DNA of 64,000 bases, taken from the NCBI RefSeq assembly GCF_026547205.1, contig NZ_CP106877.1, positions 822,001 through 886,000 of the forward strand, given 5' to 3'. The notes below the pieces were generated by a model. It was given only the letters and a program-made list of their open reading frames with translations. It was not told the DNA's origin and made no database searches. Position numbers and translations under genes: made by a program. Origin of the DNA: Fervidibacillus halotolerans. Lineage in GTDB: Bacteria > Bacillota > Bacilli > Bacillales > Caldibacillaceae. The stretch's first letter is position 1, and every line of letters starts with the position of its first letter. This document shows positions 27,639 to 37,826 of this stretch, piece after piece.

Positions 27639-28481
27639 ATGCACACCGTTTGGAAGGGAAGCATTCGTTTTGGTCTTGTCAATATCCCAGTAAAACTCCA
27701 TACTGCGACAGAAGATAAGGACATATCCTTTCGAAATCTTCATGAGAAGTGTCATACGCCGATTAAATATGAAAAGATATGCCCGAATTGTGACGTGAAA
27801 GTTTCAAAAGAGGAAATCGTGAAAGGTTACGAATATGCGAAAGGGAAATTTATCGTGATTGAAGAGGATGAACTGAAAAATTTAGAAAAGGAAATGGAAG
27901 AGAAAGCAGTTGAAATTTTGGATTTTGTGAAAATAACGGACATTGATCCGATTTATTTCAAACGTAGTTATTTCCTTTCGCCAAATGAGGGAGGAGTAAA
28001 ACCATATATTTTACTTAGAAAAGCGATGGAAGAATCGAAAAAAGTCGGGATTGCAAAAATAACGATTCGTGCAAAGGAACAATTGGCGATCCTTCGAGTT
28101 TATCAAAATACCCTCATAATGGAGACGATTTTTTATCCTGATGAAGTGAAAAAGGCAACGGATGTGCCAAATGTACCGACAACTGAACAAATTTCAAAAA
28201 AAGAGTTGGATACAGCCATTTTATTAATTGACCAATTGACGTCGAAATTTCAACCGGAAAAATATAAAGATGAATATCGGGAGGCTATTTTAAATTATAT
28301 TGAAAGAAAAAGAATTGGAAAAGAAACAGTTACACCGACACCGAAAAGGGAAGCTATCCATTCCGATGTAACGGATTTAATGGCAGCGCTGCAAGCATCC
28401 ATCGATCGGACGGGATCAAAAAAGGATCAAACGGTTTCGAAAAAAGGAAGGAAAACGACAAAGGAAAAAAGGAAGGCTTGA
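27639..28481 (+). CDS. ku: Ku homodimer, NHEJ end-binding protein
   Basis: A 280-aa bacterial Ku. The Ku70/80 core is recognised by VWKGSIRFGLVNIPVKLHTATE, SFRNLHEKCHTPIKYEKICPNC and FKRSYFLSPNEGG-KPYILL, and its C-terminus is a short Lys/Arg-rich tail (after about residue 225). ATG 27639 has AAAAAGGA at 8-base spacing; an upstream ATG would add three residues. It threads onto DNA ends and recruits LigD. The last 40 residues are strongly basic, a feature that in Bacillus Ku aids DNA binding. Confidence 0.96.
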   Translation: MHTVWKGSIRFGLVNIPVKLHTATEDKDISFRNLHEKCHTPIKYEKICPNCDVKVSKEEIVKGYEYAKGKFIVIEEDELKNLEKEMEEKAVEILDFVKITDIDPIYFKRSYFLSPNEGGVKPYILLRKAMEESKKVGIAKITIRAKEQLAILRVYQNTLIMETIFYPDEVKKATDVPNVPTTEQISKKELDTAILLIDQLTSKFQPEKYKDEYREAILNYIERKRIGKETVTPTPKREAIHSDVTDLMAALQASIDRTGSKKDQTVSKKGRKTTKEKRKA

Positions 28482-28530
28482 TTTTAAGGGATCCGATTGA
28501 TTCATATTTGTTTGAAAAAAGGGTGAAAAA

Positions 28531-28714
28531 ATGAAAGGAAGCTGTCATTTACCGTCCCTTTAATGAACGATTCTTCCTTTGGACGGGGGAAGAATGTTTT
28601 CAAAAAGAAGGTAATCAAATAAGTTCCATCGATTGGGTGAACCAAGCTTTTGTTCAGATTGAAAGGAACGTAGAAAATCATCGTCCCTCAGTGCAGTCGG
28701 AGAGGGTGCGATGA
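28531..28714 (+). pseudogene. Frameshifted small protein gene
   Basis: A ribosome site (AAAAAAGGGTGAAAAA) and ATG 28531 lead into a frame that stops after ten codons. Removing one A from the AAA at 28534-28536 gives a 59-60 aa open frame to TGA 28714: KEAVIYRPFNERFFLWTG... to ...SVQSERVR, with an amino-acid composition typical of real proteins. Family not recognised. The end lies within the terminator hairpin. Either a decayed gene or a sequencing indel in an A run. Confidence 0.45.
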
Positions 28715-28724
28715 TTTTTAATTT
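28672..28724 (+). terminator. Long-stem terminator
   Basis: Stem GAAAATCATCG-CCCTC pairs with GAGGG-CGATGATTTT around a short loop, followed by TAATTTT. It ends the small frameshifted gene. The next ~340 bases to the protease gene are very AT-rich (about 28725-29050) and hold no gene. Confidence 0.8.
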
Positions 28725-29068
28725 TACATTTTTGTAACAGGATCCCCTTTGTATAGTCAAAATTTCTTATTTGATTAACCAAATATTCGAATCGATTTAA
28801 ACATAACAAACATTTTTAGGAAATTAGTCTTAATAAAAATATGCATATTTTACTATTGATTTTTTATTTTATTAAAATAATAAGTACGAAAGAATTATTT
28901 TTTGTATTTTTTAAAAAATCCGACAAATTATAACACAAATTGAATTTCTAACCTTGTATCCTTTAGTTAACAACAAGTTTTACATAGTGAAATGAAAAAG
29001 ATGAAAGGAGGACCGTATTGTTCATTCATTTTGATTATTAAAAATTAAAAAAAGAGGGAGGGAATCTT

Positions 29069-32000
29069 ATGGGGAAGAAAATGAGACGTATCATTGCACC
29101 AATACTTAGCATGTTACTTATTTTTTCAATGTTTTTATCTCCGATCGGTTCTAGTTTTGCATTATCGAAAGGGGTAAACGTGTCTGCAAAGGATTCAGGG
29201 ATCAATCATGTTAAGAATAAAATTGATGCCAAATTACTGAATGAATTTAGAAAACTAAATCAAGTAACCTTTTTAGTAAAGTTTAAACAACAGGCTGATA
29301 CGACTAGTATTGCTCAAGAAGCGGAACAAAAGGCAAGGAGTCAAAATTTAACTCCCAGTCGTAAAAAATTATATATTCGGTCGAAAGTGATTACGGAATT
29401 AAAATCGACGGCTGTAACGAGTCAACAATCTGTCCTCGACTTCCTTGAAAAGGAAAAGAAGAATGGAACGGTGAAACAATTTGAATCCTTTTACATTGTA
29501 AATGGGATAGCCGTTACAGCTACGAAGGAAGTCATGGAAAAGATTGCAGCTTTCCCTGAAGTGGAAAAAATTTTACCGAATGAAAAAAGAACAATATATC
29601 CGGTTGAAGTTGTAAAAGATCAGAATAAAATTTCAAATATTGAATGGAATATTGAACGGATTGGAGCTCCCTCCGTTTGGCAAATGGGCATTGATGGGAG
29701 TGGAATTGTCGTTGCGACGATTGATACGGGTATCCAATGGGATCATCCGGCTTTAAAGGAAAAATATCTCGGCTATAATCCACAAACAGGTGAAGTCAAT
29801 CATGAAGGTAGTTTTTTCGATGCGGTAAATGGAAGAACGGAAGCCTATGACGATGAGGGTCATGGAACCCACGTAGCAGGAACGATCGTTGGAAGTGAAT
29901 CAGATAGTTCGAATCAAATCGGTGTGGCTCCTGGGGCTAAAATTATTGCTGCAAAAGCATTTTCCGCATCTGGAACCGGTTCTGACGCCGATATTTTAGC
30001 TGCTGGAGAATGGATTTTAGAACAAGCACCCGATGTTGTCAGCAACTCTTGGGGAGGAGGATCAGGCCTTGACGAATGGTATCGACCGATGGTAACGAAC
30101 TGGCGAAATGCTGGCATCGTTCCCGTTTTTGCAGCGGGAAATGCAGATTTATTTAATCCCCAACTACCAGGATCGGTTTCTGCACCAGGAAATTATCCGG
30201 AATCCTTTGCGGTAGGTGCGACTGACAGTGCTGACAATTTGGCAAGTTTCTCATTATTAGGGCCATCACCGTATGGGGAAATTAAACCGGATGTATCAGC
30301 ACCCGGTGTAGGGATTCGTTCATCTTATCCAGGAAGTAGTTATGCATCTGCCAGTGGAACATCGATGGCAACCCCCCATGTATCAGGAGCGGTAGCCTTA
30401 TTATTACAGGCAAATAGTCAGCTATCTGTAGATGAAGTGGAACAAATATTAATGGAAACAGCAACGCCTAGGACGAATGAGGATTATCCGGATACGCCAA
30501 ATAATGCCTTCGGATATGGGATTATTGATGTTTATTCTGCTGTATCTTCTGTTGCCTCCGGTATAGGAACGATCAAAGGTCATGTAACTTCAGGCGGAGA
30601 AGATACGGAAGCACCGATCATTGAACATGAAAACATCGATTCGGCTTATGCAGGAATACCTGTAACGGTACAAACGACCGTAACGGATGATGTCAGTGTT
30701 ATTCAAGTTTCGCTGGAATATGAAAATGAGGTAGGGAAAAGGGAAACAGTAATCGCAAATCAATTAGATGGGGATTATAAATCGGGGATTTTCGAAGCAA
30801 CCATTCCCGGTGAAGATGTTGTAGAAGGTGAACTGGTTTACCGATTGAAAGCCGTTGACTTTGGTGGAAATGAATCGGTAACAGAAGATTATACAATCAC
30901 AATCCAACCGCTTCCAACCGTCGGATATTTCCAAGACTTTGAAACGGATATTAGCGGATGGAATATGTACGGCGAAAATAATACTTGGGAATGGGGAGTT
31001 CCTACCAGTGGCCCCGGAGAAGCCTTTAGCGGAGAAAAACTCGTTGGGACGAATTTGGATGGACAATATGAAAATAGCAGTTATTCATCGTTGGAAACCA
31101 TTCCATTTGTTATTCCAGAAGAAGGCACAGCTTACTTGCAATTTACCCATTGGTATAACATCGAAACAAATTGGGATAACGGATATGTGTTTATATCTTC
31201 AGACGGTGGACAAACTTGGGATTACCAAATGACCGTAACCGGTACATCTGGTGGCTGGATGGAATCTCAAATTGATTTATCAGCCTATGCTGGAGAAACA
31301 ATATTAGTTGCCTTTGATTTAGAAACGGATTCAAGTGTGACTCGAGACGGCTGGTACATTGATGATGTACGAATTTCCGACACTGCTTTGACAGAAGTTG
31401 GAAAATTACCGTTGGAGGAGACGATTACGAAAAAGGGAGTAGCAAAACCTGTAACTTACAAAGAACGACCAAAAATGCAAAAAACAAATGGTAACAATAA
31501 CGGGTTGTTTAGTGATCAGAAGATCATGGATTTACCTTTAGCAGCAACGGTTACGGCTTTAGAATCTGGACGTTCTGTAAATACGAATCCTGCTGATGGA
31601 AGTTATTCCATGATGCATGGCGAAGGGGAAGTTACATTACTTGCAGAAAGTTATGGGTTTTATCCTGTGACACAGCAAGTAACGGTCATAGACGGAGAAG
31701 AAGTTACAGCCAATTTCCGATTGGAAGCTCTCCCTTCAGGAACGATATCGGGGACCATCACCAATTCACAAACAGGCGAACCCATTGAAGGAGCAACCGT
31801 ATTCCTAGTTGAAGATGCGAATGTCAATCCGGTTGTTACCGGTGAAGACGGAACGTATCAGTTAACAGCATTGGAGGGAGAATATACGTTAAAAGTCGTT
31901 GCACCCCGTTATCATAACAAAGACGTGACGGTTAACGTCGTTGGGGATAGGAATGTAGAAATTCATGTCGCTTTAGATCCGTTCATTGGATATCCTGGAG

Positions 32001-33466
32001 AAATTGGATATGATGATGGAACTGCTGAAAATGCTCGAGCATTCTATGATGTTGGAAATGGTTGGGCTGTTAAGATGTCATTAGCTCAAGGGAACGATCG
32101 GGCATTAGTTACTGGAGGACTTTTCCGATTCTGGGATACGGAATGGCCAATCCCGGGAGGTACAGATTTCCAAGTGGCTGTATACGGCGTAAATGAAGCA
32201 GGAGAACCCGGTGAATTACTTGCCGGTCCGATTGATGCCACTGCGAAAAGAGACGGAAATTGGACATATGTCGATTTAAGCTCCTATGGAATTGTCGTTG
32301 AAGGTGATTTTTATCTGGCGTATATCCAATCTGTTCCGTATCCGAATTCACCTGGTCTTGCGACGGATGAAAGTAGTCCAAATTCTGAAAGAAACTGGCA
32401 ATATGTCAGTGGATCTTGGTCGCCAACACCGGTTGAAGAAGGAAATTACATGATTCGAGCGATTGTTGAATACGAAGTAACAGCACCCGTAATTTCAACC
32501 GATTTGGAAAGTGAATATACGAATATTGATACAGTAACGATCACCGGTGTTACGGCTCCAAATATGAATGTTCACTTATTTAACAACGGAGAAGAAAAAA
32601 CGATCGTTGAAGCAACAGAAGATGGTACTTTCTCAGCGGAAATTTCGTTGGATGAAGGGGAAAATACCATTTTCGCGAAAGTTTCTTCCGAACAGGGATA
32701 TACCCCACCATCAAATGAATTATTCATTATTTATGATCCCGTAGCACCTGAACTAACGATCGAATCACCATCACGCGGTGAGAAGTTCAATAAAGAAGTA
32801 ATTACGGTTTCGGGGACAGTCTCCGATGATTATTTATCTATCGTTTTGGTAAATGGAAGGGAAGCGAATATTGAAGACGGAACGTATTCAGCTCGCATTA
32901 TCGTTGATGAAGGGGAAAATGTCATTACCGTTGTTGCCTCCGATATGGCAGGTAATGAAACGACAAAAACGGTAACCGTTGATGTGGATTACACACCACC
33001 AATTATTGAAAATATCCTTCCTACAGAAGATGTGGATCTATCGGCAGGTGAAACGGTTTTAATCCAATATACAAGTGAGCCTGGTTTAATTGCAACCTTT
33101 ATGATAAAAATGCCATTGACAAATCTACCGGGCATTCAAAAGGAAACTTCTGAAGCTTATGAATTGCCTATGATGGAAATCAGCCCTGGAAAATATGTCG
33201 GATATTACACGGCCACATCCGATGTCGTTGTGGAAGGTGCAATGGTAGAGGTTATTGCTAAAGACCGATATGGAAATATTTCAACAGGGTTGGCTCAGGG
33301 AAAATTAAATATTAATGTTGATGACGAAGACGACGGAAAAGGAAAAGGGAAAGGGAAAGATAAAAGGAAGGGAAAAGATAAAGGAAAGGGGAAAGGTAAA
33401 GGTAAAGGGAAAGGCAAAGGGAAAGGCAAAGGCAAAGGCAAAGGGAAAGGGAAAGGTCGAGGATAA
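29069..33466 (+). CDS. bpr: Bacillopeptidase F-like secreted subtilase
   Basis: A 1465-aa cell-exported serine protease. The signal peptide ends near residue 32 (SSFALSKG), an I9 inhibitor-like propeptide follows, then an S8 catalytic domain with Asp (VVATIDTG, ~218), His (DEGHGTHVAG, ~263) and Ser (SGTSMATPHVSG, ~432). Beyond it are beta-sandwich modules including a MAM/immune-inhibitor-A-like domain (~620-770), a carboxypeptidase-regulatory-like fold (SGTISGTITNSQTGEPIEGATV) and Ig-like repeats (ITVSGTVSDDYLSIVLVNG). The last ~50 residues are an almost pure Gly-Lys tract. Layout fits B. subtilis Bpr (about 1430 aa). No sorting motif is seen, so the tail may be the cell-wall attachment. Confidence 0.9.
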   Translation: MGKKMRRIIAPILSMLLIFSMFLSPIGSSFALSKGVNVSAKDSGINHVKNKIDAKLLNEFRKLNQVTFLVKFKQQADTTSIAQEAEQKARSQNLTPSRKKLYIRSKVITELKSTAVTSQQSVLDFLEKEKKNGTVKQFESFYIVNGIAVTATKEVMEKIAAFPEVEKILPNEKRTIYPVEVVKDQNKISNIEWNIERIGAPSVWQMGIDGSGIVVATIDTGIQWDHPALKEKYLGYNPQTGEVNHEGSFFDAVNGRTEAYDDEGHGTHVAGTIVGSESDSSNQIGVAPGAKIIAAKAFSASGTGSDADILAAGEWILEQAPDVVSNSWGGGSGLDEWYRPMVTNWRNAGIVPVFAAGNADLFNPQLPGSVSAPGNYPESFAVGATDSADNLASFSLLGPSPYGEIKPDVSAPGVGIRSSYPGSSYASASGTSMATPHVSGAVALLLQANSQLSVDEVEQILMETATPRTNEDYPDTPNNAFGYGIIDVYSAVSSVASGIGTIKGHVTSGGEDTEAPIIEHENIDSAYAGIPVTVQTTVTDDVSVIQVSLEYENEVGKRETVIANQLDGDYKSGIFEATIPGEDVVEGELVYRLKAVDFGGNESVTEDYTITIQPLPTVGYFQDFETDISGWNMYGENNTWEWGVPTSGPGEAFSGEKLVGTNLDGQYENSSYSSLETIPFVIPEEGTAYLQFTHWYNIETNWDNGYVFISSDGGQTWDYQMTVTGTSGGWMESQIDLSAYAGETILVAFDLETDSSVTRDGWYIDDVRISDTALTEVGKLPLEETITKKGVAKPVTYKERPKMQKTNGNNNGLFSDQKIMDLPLAATVTALESGRSVNTNPADGSYSMMHGEGEVTLLAESYGFYPVTQQVTVIDGEEVTANFRLEALPSGTISGTITNSQTGEPIEGATVFLVEDANVNPVVTGEDGTYQLTALEGEYTLKVVAPRYHNKDVTVNVVGDRNVEIHVALDPFIGYPGEIGYDDGTAENARAFYDVGNGWAVKMSLAQGNDRALVTGGLFRFWDTEWPIPGGTDFQVAVYGVNEAGEPGELLAGPIDATAKRDGNWTYVDLSSYGIVVEGDFYLAYIQSVPYPNSPGLATDESSPNSERNWQYVSGSWSPTPVEEGNYMIRAIVEYEVTAPVISTDLESEYTNIDTVTITGVTAPNMNVHLFNNGEEKTIVEATEDGTFSAEISLDEGENTIFAKVSSEQGYTPPSNELFIIYDPVAPELTIESPSRGEKFNKEVITVSGTVSDDYLSIVLVNGREANIEDGTYSARIIVDEGENVITVVASDMAGNETTKTVTVDVDYTPPIIENILPTEDVDLSAGETVLIQYTSEPGLIATFMIKMPLTNLPGIQKETSEAYELPMMEISPGKYVGYYTATSDVVVEGAMVEVIAKDRYGNISTGLAQGKLNINVDDEDDGKGKGKGKDKRKGKDKGKGKGKGKGKGKGKGKGKGKGKGKGRG
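33341..33463 (+). repeat. Gly-Lys coding micro-repeat at the protease 3' end
   Basis: About 20 copies of a GGAAAG/GGCAAA-type hexamer encode alternating Gly-Lys dipeptides near the C-terminus, only interrupted by KDKRKGKDK. It is a simple tandem repeat prone to slippage, so copy number probably varies between strains. Confidence 0.9.
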
Positions 33467-33540
33467 AGAAAAACACTTAGGTTTCCATTTCTTCCTCCTG
33501 AATGAAAGAATCGATTTATACAATTAAAAAATTTACAATG

Positions 33541-33573
33541 AAGGGGATGCGCAAGGATTTTCGCATCCCTTTT
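33541..33573 (+). terminator. Terminator after the protease
   Basis: Stem GGGATGCG/CGCATCCC (8 bp perfect) with a 10-nt loop, followed by TTTT. Confidence 0.88.
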
Positions 33574-33657
33574 CACACTTTTGAACCATTCATTTACACA
33601 AATGTTGAAAAAAGTAATAAAAATTCGCACAATCCGTAGGAAATATCATTAATATTA

Positions 33658-33686
33658 TTGACAGATGAAGAAAAATCAATTATTAT
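33658..33686 (+). promoter_or_regulatory. Sigma-A promoter of the first cold-shock gene
   Basis: TTGACA, 17-bp spacer, TATTAT. It leaves a 5' leader of about 150 bases before the Shine-Dalgarno, typical of csp mRNAs whose leader folds in a temperature-dependent way. Confidence 0.65.
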
Positions 33687-33846
33687 AAATATGTTACATA
33701 AGTTCTATATTATATTTGAGATGATAGGTCACAACTGCAATTGGATATAGGCGGTTATCATGTCCTATATCGCTTACAGTCGCGACTTTTTTCATTATAT
33801 AAAGAAATTATGTAATAAAATCAGCATTTTTTTTAGGAGGATTATG

Positions 33847-34047
33847 ATGAATCAAGGTAAAGTAAAATGGTTTAACACGGAAAAAGGATTCGGATTCATT
33901 GAAATTGAAGAAGGAAACGATGTATTCGTTCATTATTCCGCTATTCAAGGTGAAGGATTTAAAACGTTGGAAGAAGGTCAAGCAGTTTCCTTTGATATCG
34001 TTGAAGGTGCACGTGGTCCTCAAGCAGCTAACGTTATTAAATTATAA
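33847..34047 (+). CDS. Cold-shock protein (CspA family)
   Basis: A 66-aa single-domain OB-fold RNA chaperone. RNP1 KGFGFIE and RNP2 VFVHYSAI are intact. The start is taken as the second ATG of an ATGATG because AGGAGG then sits six bases upstream. The in-frame upstream extension is not coding. A long leader and its own promoter suggest cold induction. It is followed by a terminator. Confidence 0.95.
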   Translation: MNQGKVKWFNTEKGFGFIEIEEGNDVFVHYSAIQGEGFKTLEEGQAVSFDIVEGARGPQAANVIKL

Positions 34048-34067
34048 TAACTGAACCGTCGTCAAAG

Positions 34068-34093
34068 GCTCTCAATTTTGGGAGCTTTTTTTT
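34068..34093 (+). terminator. Terminator between the two cold-shock genes
   Basis: Stem GCTCTC/GGGAGC with the loop AATTTT and eight T residues. Confidence 0.85.
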
Positions 34094-34200
34094 ATTTGCT
34101 TTTCATTAATGATGATTAGAATTTTAAATTTTAGTCATACTAATACCATACGAAATGGATGTCCATTTCAAATCACTGATTATTCTGTAGGAGGAATTTC

Positions 34201-34401
34201 ATGGCAGTAGGAAAAGTAAAATGGTTTAATGCAGAAAAAGGTTTTGGTTTTATTGAGCAAGAGAATGGTGAAGATGTTTTTGTTCATTACTCTGCCATTC
34301 AAGGTGAAGGATTTAAAACATTAGAAGAAGGACAAAGTGTTAGTTTCGACATTGAGGAAGGACAAAGAGGTCCTCAAGCTGTCAATGTAAAACGAATCTA
34401 A
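34201..34401 (+). CDS. Second cold-shock protein (CspA family)
   Basis: A 66-aa paralogue of the preceding gene. It has the same RNP motifs ([16 protein letters not shown]) and a C-terminus [11 protein letters not shown]. The two proteins share most residues, for example the run [18 protein letters not shown] is nearly identical, so this looks like a local duplication. It has a good AGGAGG ribosome site (GTAGGAGGAATTTC) and its own terminator. Confidence 0.95.
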   Translation: MAVGKVKWFNAEKGFGFIEQENGEDVFVHYSAIQGEGFKTLEEGQSVSFDIEEGQRGPQAVNVKRI

Positions 34402-34417
34402 TGGTCTGTTCAAACAA

Positions 34418-34460
34418 GGATCCCTTTCCACTATTTTCTCATTGAAAGGGATCCATTTTA
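34418..34460 (+). terminator. Terminator after the second cold-shock gene
   Basis: Eleven-bp perfect inverted repeat GGATCCCTTTC/GAAAGGGATCC with a 15-nt loop, followed by ATTTTA. Confidence 0.85.
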
Positions 34461-34773
34461 ATATTCTAATGCCTACGAATAGGTCATTTTCACGTAAGAC
34501 GTTATTGTAAAGGATAGAAATCAATCGTAATAAAATCAGATATCCAACTGAAAATGAAAAATTGGAAAAAAGAGTAAAAAGGAATCGTACGAAATTTTCT
34601 ATTTTATGACGATTTTTGTCAAGTAAGGTAAAAAATTATTGATTTTTTTAACGAAGGGAGTATGATGGTAAAGAAATTTTACATCTAGGTAATTTTATAT
34701 TTGTAAAATATTAAGATTGTAGTTTAATATTTACTATTTTCTATTTAATTATTATAATATTTAATCATTTTCT

Positions 34774-34801
34774 TTGACTTCTTACGGTTTGGTGGTAAAA
34801 T
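34774..34801 (+). promoter_or_regulatory. Probable sigma-A promoter of odhAB
   Basis: TTGACT, 16-bp spacer, TAAAAT, about 100 bases upstream of the odhA start. The remainder of the ~440-base gap from the csp terminator is AT-rich and has no gene. Confidence 0.5.
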
Positions 34802-34805
34802 GGTT

Positions 34806-34820
34806 ATGGAAACGGTTAAA
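34806..34820 (+). promoter_or_regulatory. Candidate CcpA cre site at the odhA transcript start
   Basis: ATGGAAACGGTTAAA matches 14 of 15 positions of the WTGNAANCGNWNNCW consensus (a C is A). It lies just downstream of the -10 box, where CcpA would block transcription. Catabolite repression of TCA-cycle genes is known in Bacillus; this placement is inference. Confidence 0.4.
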
Positions 34821-34902
34821 CTTATTCTAAAATAGTTTTTTTCTTTTTTATGAATTAATCCAGGGGTATTACATTATTAGGAATGTTGGAGGGTTATCAT
34901 AA

Positions 34903-37746
34903 ATGAGTCGATTCAATGAACATTTAGAGGATCCGTGGGAGAGATTTTATGGTCCGAACCTCGGTTACATTGTAGAATTGTACGATTTGTATTTGAAGGA
35001 ACCGGAGTCTGTAGATCCTGAATTAAAACTATTATTTGAAAAATGGGGTCCACCATCTACACCAAATGCTATACAAAGTGAAAAGGTTGGACAAACATCT
35101 GATATTTCTTTAGATATGGTGGACAAATATTTACGAGCCGTAAAATTAGCCGAAGAAATTCGGGCAAACGGTCATTTGTTCGCTGATTTAAATCCTTTAG
35201 AAAAAGGGGACGAAACGTTTAGCTTTTTGGAAAAATATCAATTAACCGTTAATGACTTACGACAATTGCCTGCATCTTTGATCAGTAAACATGTACCTCC
35301 TAAAATTACCAATGCTTTTGACGCAATACAATATTTACAAAATGTTTATACAAATAAAATCGCTTTCGAATTTGAACATTTGGAAGATGAAACTGAAAAA
35401 GAATGGCTTACACGAATCGTTGAAACTGGTGAATTTTTACCGGAATTGACCGATCAACAGAAAATTGATTTGTACAAACGTTTAGTAGAAGTTGAAGAGT
35501 TCGAACAATTTCTCCATAAAACATATGTCGGTCAAAAACGATTTTCCATTGAAGGGGTAGATACATTAGTACCCTTGATCGATGAAATCATTTCCGAATC
35601 CCTCCAAAAGGGAGTGGAATCCATCAATATTGGAATGGCCCATCGTGGACGTTTGAATGTACTCGCCCATATTTTAGGAAAACCGTATGAAATGATTTTT
35701 GCTGAATTCCAGCATGCCCCGAATAAAAACTTAATTCCATCCGAAGGTTCGATAGGAATTACTTTTGGATGGACGGGGGATGTTAAATATCATTTGGGCT
35801 TAGATCGGAAAATTGGAGGAGAAAAGACGTATCGTGCACGGGTAACATTGGCAAACAATCCAAGTCACTTAGAATTTGTAAATCCGGTTGTTGCCGGTTA
35901 CACCCGCGCAGCCCAAGAAGATCGAACGAAGGTAGGGTTTCCTGATTATCACCACGATAAGGCGTTAGGGATTCTCGTGCATGGTGATGCCGCGTTCCCA
36001 GGACAAGGGGTTGTGGCAGAAACATTGAATTTAAGTGGTTTACGTGGGTATAAGACCGGTGGAACGATTCATATTATTGCAAATAACATGATAGGTTTTA
36101 CAACGGAAAGTGAAGATTCCCGTTCAACCAAATATGCGAGTGATTTGGCGAAAGGATTTGAAATTCCAATCGTACATGTGAATGCGGATGATCCGGAAGC
36201 GGTTTTAGCTGCCGCCCGTCTTGCAGTATTATACAGACAAACGTTCCACAAAGACTTTTTGATTGACTTAATCGGATATCGTCGTTATGGACATAACGAA
36301 ATGGATGAACCTTTGGCGACGAACCCGGTATTGTATCATAAAATCCATAACCATCCGACTGTAAAAGATCTTTACGGGGAAAAATTGAAAGATGAAAATT
36401 TAATATCTGCTGAATTTATGAAAAATGTGAAAGAAGAAGTAATAACGAAATTAAAGGATGCAAAAGAAAAGGTACCGAAGGAAAAGAATACAGAATTAGA
36501 CTTGAATCCACCAAAATATGTTGAAAGCGAATTACCAAAAGTGGATACGACGGTTTCCTTTGAACGACTGGAAAAATTGAACAAAGAACTTTTAAAATGG
36601 CCGGAAGGATTTAAACCATTTAATAAGTTGGAAAAAATCTTACAGCGCCGTGAAAAAGCGTTTTATGATCAAAAAATTGATTGGGCTCATGCGGAAGCAT
36701 TGGCATTTGGATCGATTATCGAAGATGGAATTCCCGTTCGTTTGTCTGGACAAGATTCAGAAAGAGGTACCTTTGCTCAACGACATATTATACTTCATGA
36801 CTTTAATACAGGAAAAACTTATTCGCCTTTACATGGATTAACCGATGCGAAGGCATCTTTCGCCGTATATAATAGTCCATTGTCGGAAACGAGTGTTCTC
36901 GGATTTGAGTACGGTTATAATGTGTTTGCACCGGAAACACTTGTGATTTGGGAAGCCCAATTCGGTGATTTTTCAAACTCTGCCCAAGTCATAATAGATC
37001 AATTTATTTCTTCAGGCCGAGCAAAATGGGGTCAAAAATCTGGACTTGTAATGTTATTACCGCATGGGTATGAAGGACAAGGTCCTGAACATTCCAGCGC
37101 ACGTTTAGAACGCTTTTTGTCCTTAGCTGCTGAAAATAACTGGATTGTTGCAAATATGACGAAATCATCCCAATATTTCCATATATTACGTAGGCAAGCC
37201 CTTCTTCTTCAAAAAGAGGAAGTTCGTCCGCTTGTTATAATGACACCAAAAAGTTTATTGAGACATCCACTTGTTGCTTCGAGCTTCGAGGATTTGCATG
37301 AAGGTAAATTCCAGCCGATTCTTGAGCAACCAACATTAGGTCAAAAATCGGAAAAAGTAGAAAGACTCATTCTATGCTCTGGAAAAATTGCAATTGATTT
37401 AGCTGAAAATCTGGAGAATTTGAATGACAAAGATTGGTTGCATATTATTAGAGTAGAAGAATTGTATCCGTTCCCGATGAAAGAGATTGGAGATCTTATA
37501 AATAGATACCCGAATTTGAAGGAAATCGCTTGGGTTCAAGAGGAACCGAAAAATATGGGGGCTTGGAATTATATTGAACCGAAACTTCATGCAATCGCAC
37601 CGGCGGATGTTGATGTCTTCTATATCGGAAGAAAGATGCGTTCATCAACTGCAGAAGGGGATCCGCAAGCCCATAAAATGGAACAAACGCGAATTATTAA
37701 AGAAGCTTTTCAAAGGACAGATCAATCTACTGGGAAAAATGCATAA
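34903..37746 (+). CDS. odhA: 2-oxoglutarate dehydrogenase E1 component
   Basis: A 947-aa thiamine-diphosphate enzyme that decarboxylates 2-oxoglutarate in the TCA cycle. Residues [37 protein letters not shown] start an N-terminal segment that binds E2. The ThDP region includes [39 protein letters not shown] and [17 protein letters not shown]. The transketolase-like second half has [15 protein letters not shown] and [16 protein letters not shown]. The ATG follows TTGGAGGG. odhB follows 80 bases later, forming the classic odhAB operon; E3 (lipoamide dehydrogenase) must be elsewhere. Confidence 0.97.
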   Translation: MSRFNEHLEDPWERFYGPNLGYIVELYDLYLKEPESVDPELKLLFEKWGPPSTPNAIQSEKVGQTSDISLDMVDKYLRAVKLAEEIRANGHLFADLNPLEKGDETFSFLEKYQLTVNDLRQLPASLISKHVPPKITNAFDAIQYLQNVYTNKIAFEFEHLEDETEKEWLTRIVETGEFLPELTDQQKIDLYKRLVEVEEFEQFLHKTYVGQKRFSIEGVDTLVPLIDEIISESLQKGVESINIGMAHRGRLNVLAHILGKPYEMIFAEFQHAPNKNLIPSEGSIGITFGWTGDVKYHLGLDRKIGGEKTYRARVTLANNPSHLEFVNPVVAGYTRAAQEDRTKVGFPDYHHDKALGILVHGDAAFPGQGVVAETLNLSGLRGYKTGGTIHIIANNMIGFTTESEDSRSTKYASDLAKGFEIPIVHVNADDPEAVLAAARLAVLYRQTFHKDFLIDLIGYRRYGHNEMDEPLATNPVLYHKIHNHPTVKDLYGEKLKDENLISAEFMKNVKEEVITKLKDAKEKVPKEKNTELDLNPPKYVESELPKVDTTVSFERLEKLNKELLKWPEGFKPFNKLEKILQRREKAFYDQKIDWAHAEALAFGSIIEDGIPVRLSGQDSERGTFAQRHIILHDFNTGKTYSPLHGLTDAKASFAVYNSPLSETSVLGFEYGYNVFAPETLVIWEAQFGDFSNSAQVIIDQFISSGRAKWGQKSGLVMLLPHGYEGQGPEHSSARLERFLSLAAENNWIVANMTKSSQYFHILRRQALLLQKEEVRPLVIMTPKSLLRHPLVASSFEDLHEGKFQPILEQPTLGQKSEKVERLILCSGKIAIDLAENLENLNDKDWLHIIRVEELYPFPMKEIGDLINRYPNLKEIAWVQEEPKNMGAWNYIEPKLHAIAPADVDVFYIGRKMRSSTAEGDPQAHKMEQTRIIKEAFQRTDQSTGKNA

Positions 37747-37826
37747 TTAGGTAACGCGGTTATTCACATCCAAAGGATGTTTATACAATTATAATTAATT
37801 GGCAATATTGAAAGGGGTTAATACGA

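Noticed and set aside
33295..33630. Antisense ORF opposite the protease repeat (111 aa, Pro/Phe-Leu rich)
   Set aside because: It is a mirror of the hexamer repeat; composition is an artefact of reading the Gly-Lys repeat backwards.
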